Shown: positions 5,443-6,959 of the stretch, one piece after another
How positions within the stretch are numbered: the stretch's first letter is position 1
Layout: each line of letters opens with the position of its first letter
NCBI GenBank assembly: GCA_965602855.1
Contig: CBFCZV010000068.1
Coordinates: forward strand, 1-6,959
DNA from: LH-M37 sp965602855
Lineage (GTDB): Bacteria; Pseudomonadota; Gammaproteobacteria; SZUA-229
Direction: 5' to 3'
Length of the DNA: 6,959 bases
The notes under the pieces: generated by a model
What the model was told of the DNA's origin: nothing
Seen by the model: the letters and a program-made list of their open reading frames with translations, nothing else
Databases searched by the model: none
Program-made: the position numbers and the translations under genes

Positions 5443-6959
5443 CTATCTCTTTAAATTCTGCTGACGTCTTTGCTTATAATAATTAATCAATCCATTGGTC
5501 GAACTATCATGCTTATCAATTGATTCATTGTCATTTAATTCTTGCAGAATGTTTTTTGCCAGCTGCTTGCCCAATTCTACGCCCCACTGGTCAAATGAAT
5601 TGATGTTCCATATCACACCCTGAACAAATATTTTATGTTCGTAGAGCGCAATAATCGATCCAAGTGTTTTTGCGTTGAGGGTATCAAATAAAATAGTACT
5701 AGTCGGCCGATTACCGGGAAACACTTTGTAAGGCAGCAACTGTTTTATCTGTGCTTCATCAAGGCCGTCGGCCATTAATTCTGCTGTAACTTCCGCTTCT
5801 GTTTTGCCTCGCATCAATGCCTTTGTCTGAGCAAACACATTCGACATTAATGCACGATGATGTCTGGCGATGCAGCGAAAGCTATAAACGGGAGCAAGAA
5901 TATCAGCTGGTACCAGTTTTGTTCCTTGATGTAATAACTGAAAAAAAGCGTGCTGAGCGGCAATTCCAATTTCACCAAAAATAACGGGGCCTGTGGTGTA
6001 ATCCACAGCCTCACCCTGTCGGTCTACATCTTTACCATTACTTTCCATATCGGCTTGTTGTAGATATCCGGGAAAGCGGTGCAGATGTTGATCATAAGGT
6101 AACACCGCCATGGTCTGGGATTCAAAGAAATTGTTATACCAGATGCCCAGCAGAGCCATAATAACCGGTATATTTTTCTCGAAGGGAGCATTCCTGAAAT
6201 GTTGATCAACTTCATAGGCTCCCTCAAGTAATTCATCAAACTTTTCAGAGCCAATCGAAATTACTATCGACAGACCAATCGAAGACCATAGCGAGTAACG
6301 ACCACCTATCCAATCCCACATTTTAAAAATATTGTCTTCTGTGATACCGAATTTTTTTGCCCGTTCCACATTTGAGGTCACGGCTGAAAAATGTCGGTCG
6401 ATGCATTCATCACTGCCCAACTTATTTGTATACCATTGACGTGCGGTTTCTGCATTGACCATGGTATCCTGCGTAGTGAATGTTTTTGATGAAATAATAA
6501 AAAAAGTTGTTTCGGGATTAAGATATTCCAGGGTGTCATTGATGTGATTTTCATCAATGTTAGAAACAAAATGTACATTGAGATCATGCAGGGTATGAGG
6601 TCGCAGTGCCTCAGTTACCATTAATGGACCGAGATGAGAGCCACCGATACCGATGTTAACCACATCGGTGATGGCCTGATTAGTGGCGCCAAGCCATTTT
6701 CTTGTTCTGATGCTTTCTGCCAACAGTTTAACTCGCTCACGTTCGGCTCTAATTTCAGGCAAGATATCACAACCATCTACCATGATAGGTTGATCACCCT
6801 GGTCTCTTAGAGCCGTATGTAAAACGGCACGATGTTCCGTATTATTAATCGACACACCTTTGAACATTTTTTCTATCCAGCCAGATAGGTCCAGCTCATC
6901 AACCAACTGCAATAATAAATTCAGCGTCTCATCATTAATGCGATTTTTTGAATAGTCGT
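5443..6959 (-). CDS. pgi: Glucose-6-phosphate isomerase (5' end beyond window)
   Basis: Catalyses glucose-6-phosphate/fructose-6-phosphate interconversion in glycolysis and gluconeogenesis in the cytoplasm. The frame is open to the window edge, and the residues there (DYSKNR) match E. coli Pgi from about residue 52, so roughly 50 N-terminal residues are missing; the TTG at 6912 is not the true start. Landmarks in order: MFKG (about 6895), NIGIGGSHLGP for sugar-phosphate binding (about 6630-6660), SSKTFTTQ (about 6470-6495), the first family signature GGRYSLWSSIGLS (6268-6306), QQADMESNGK with the catalytic Glu (6043-6045), QHAFFQLLHQG with the catalytic His (5950-5952), and the second signature FDQWGVELGK with the active-site Lys (5566-5568). 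The segment before the catalytic His reads GEIGIAAQH, whereas most bacterial enzymes have GEPGTNGQH. The C-terminal tail is hydrophilic. It ends at TAG, convergent with the membrane-protein gene. Confidence 0.97.
   Translation of the reverse strand, partial: DYSKNRINDETLNLLLQLVDELDLSGWIEKMFKGVSINNTEHRAVLHTALRDQGDQPIMVDGCDILPEIRAERERVKLLAESIRTRKWLGATNQAITDVVNIGIGGSHLGPLMVTEALRPHTLHDLNVHFVSNIDENHINDTLEYLNPETTFFIISSKTFTTQDTMVNAETARQWYTNKLGSDECIDRHFSAVTSNVERAKKFGITEDNIFKMWDWIGGRYSLWSSIGLSIVISIGSEKFDELLEGAYEVDQHFRNAPFEKNIPVIMALLGIWYNNFFESQTMAVLPYDQHLHRFPGYLQQADMESNGKDVDRQGEAVDYTTGPVIFGEIGIAAQHAFFQLLHQGTKLVPADILAPVYSFRCIARHHRALMSNVFAQTKALMRGKTEAEVTAELMADGLDEAQIKQLLPYKVFPGNRPTSTILFDTLNAKTLGSIIALYEHKIFVQGVIWNINSFDQWGVELGKQLAKNILQELNDNESIDKHDSSTNGLINYYKQRRQQNLKR

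Noticed and set aside
6910..6912. TTG as the start of Pgi
   Set aside because: The frame continues upstream to the window edge and encodes residues (DYSKNRI, ETL) that match the known Pgi N-terminal region, so the gene is simply cut by the edge.

Overview
The window looks like chromosomal DNA of a free-living Gram-negative bacterium, most likely a gammaproteobacterium. The evidence is an outer-membrane general porin with a signal peptide and C-terminal Phe, a lysine/alanine-rich histone H1-like protein of the proteobacterial type, and a glucose-6-phosphate isomerase that aligns closely, from memory, with the E. coli enzyme. Base composition is AT-leaning and similar across all genes. I see no mobile elements, tRNA or rRNA genes, or CRISPR arrays. 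Nothing in the window allows a genus to be named.

Layout. (1) Positions 1-652: a small basic H1-like nucleoid protein gene (+, 82-504), a nine-C tract, a strong hairpin and a sigma70-like promoter. (2) Positions 653-1686: a porin gene (+), ended by a clear intrinsic terminator whose T-run overlaps the stop codon of the convergent gene. (3) Positions 1685-4680: a two-gene minus-strand operon. The first gene is a class II aldolase/short-chain dehydrogenase fusion (654 aa). It overlaps by 1 nt (TAATG) an MtnA/DrdI-type aldose-1-phosphate isomerase (343 aa). (4) Positions 4681-4874: a divergent control region with one candidate promoter per strand and a structured leader. (5) Positions 4875-5378: an unrecognised two-helix membrane protein (+) with a perfect Shine-Dalgarno. 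(6) Positions 5443-6959: pgi (-), cut at its 5' end by the window edge.

How the genes may work together. The operon is the main biochemical point of interest. The isomerase should convert 5-methylthioribose-1-phosphate or 5-deoxyribose-1-phosphate (salvage products of methylthioadenosine and 5'-deoxyadenosine) to the 1-phosphoketose. The aldolase half of the fusion should split that into DHAP plus a small aldehyde, and the dehydrogenase half could reduce or oxidise the aldehyde. This would be a compact DHAP-shunt or 5-deoxypentose disposal module, coupled at translation. The nucleosidase/phosphorylase and kinase that would feed it are not in the window. Pgi handles the sugar phosphates to which DHAP is linked through glycolysis and gluconeogenesis, but nothing shows co-regulation. 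The H1-like protein, the porin and the membrane protein appear functionally separate.
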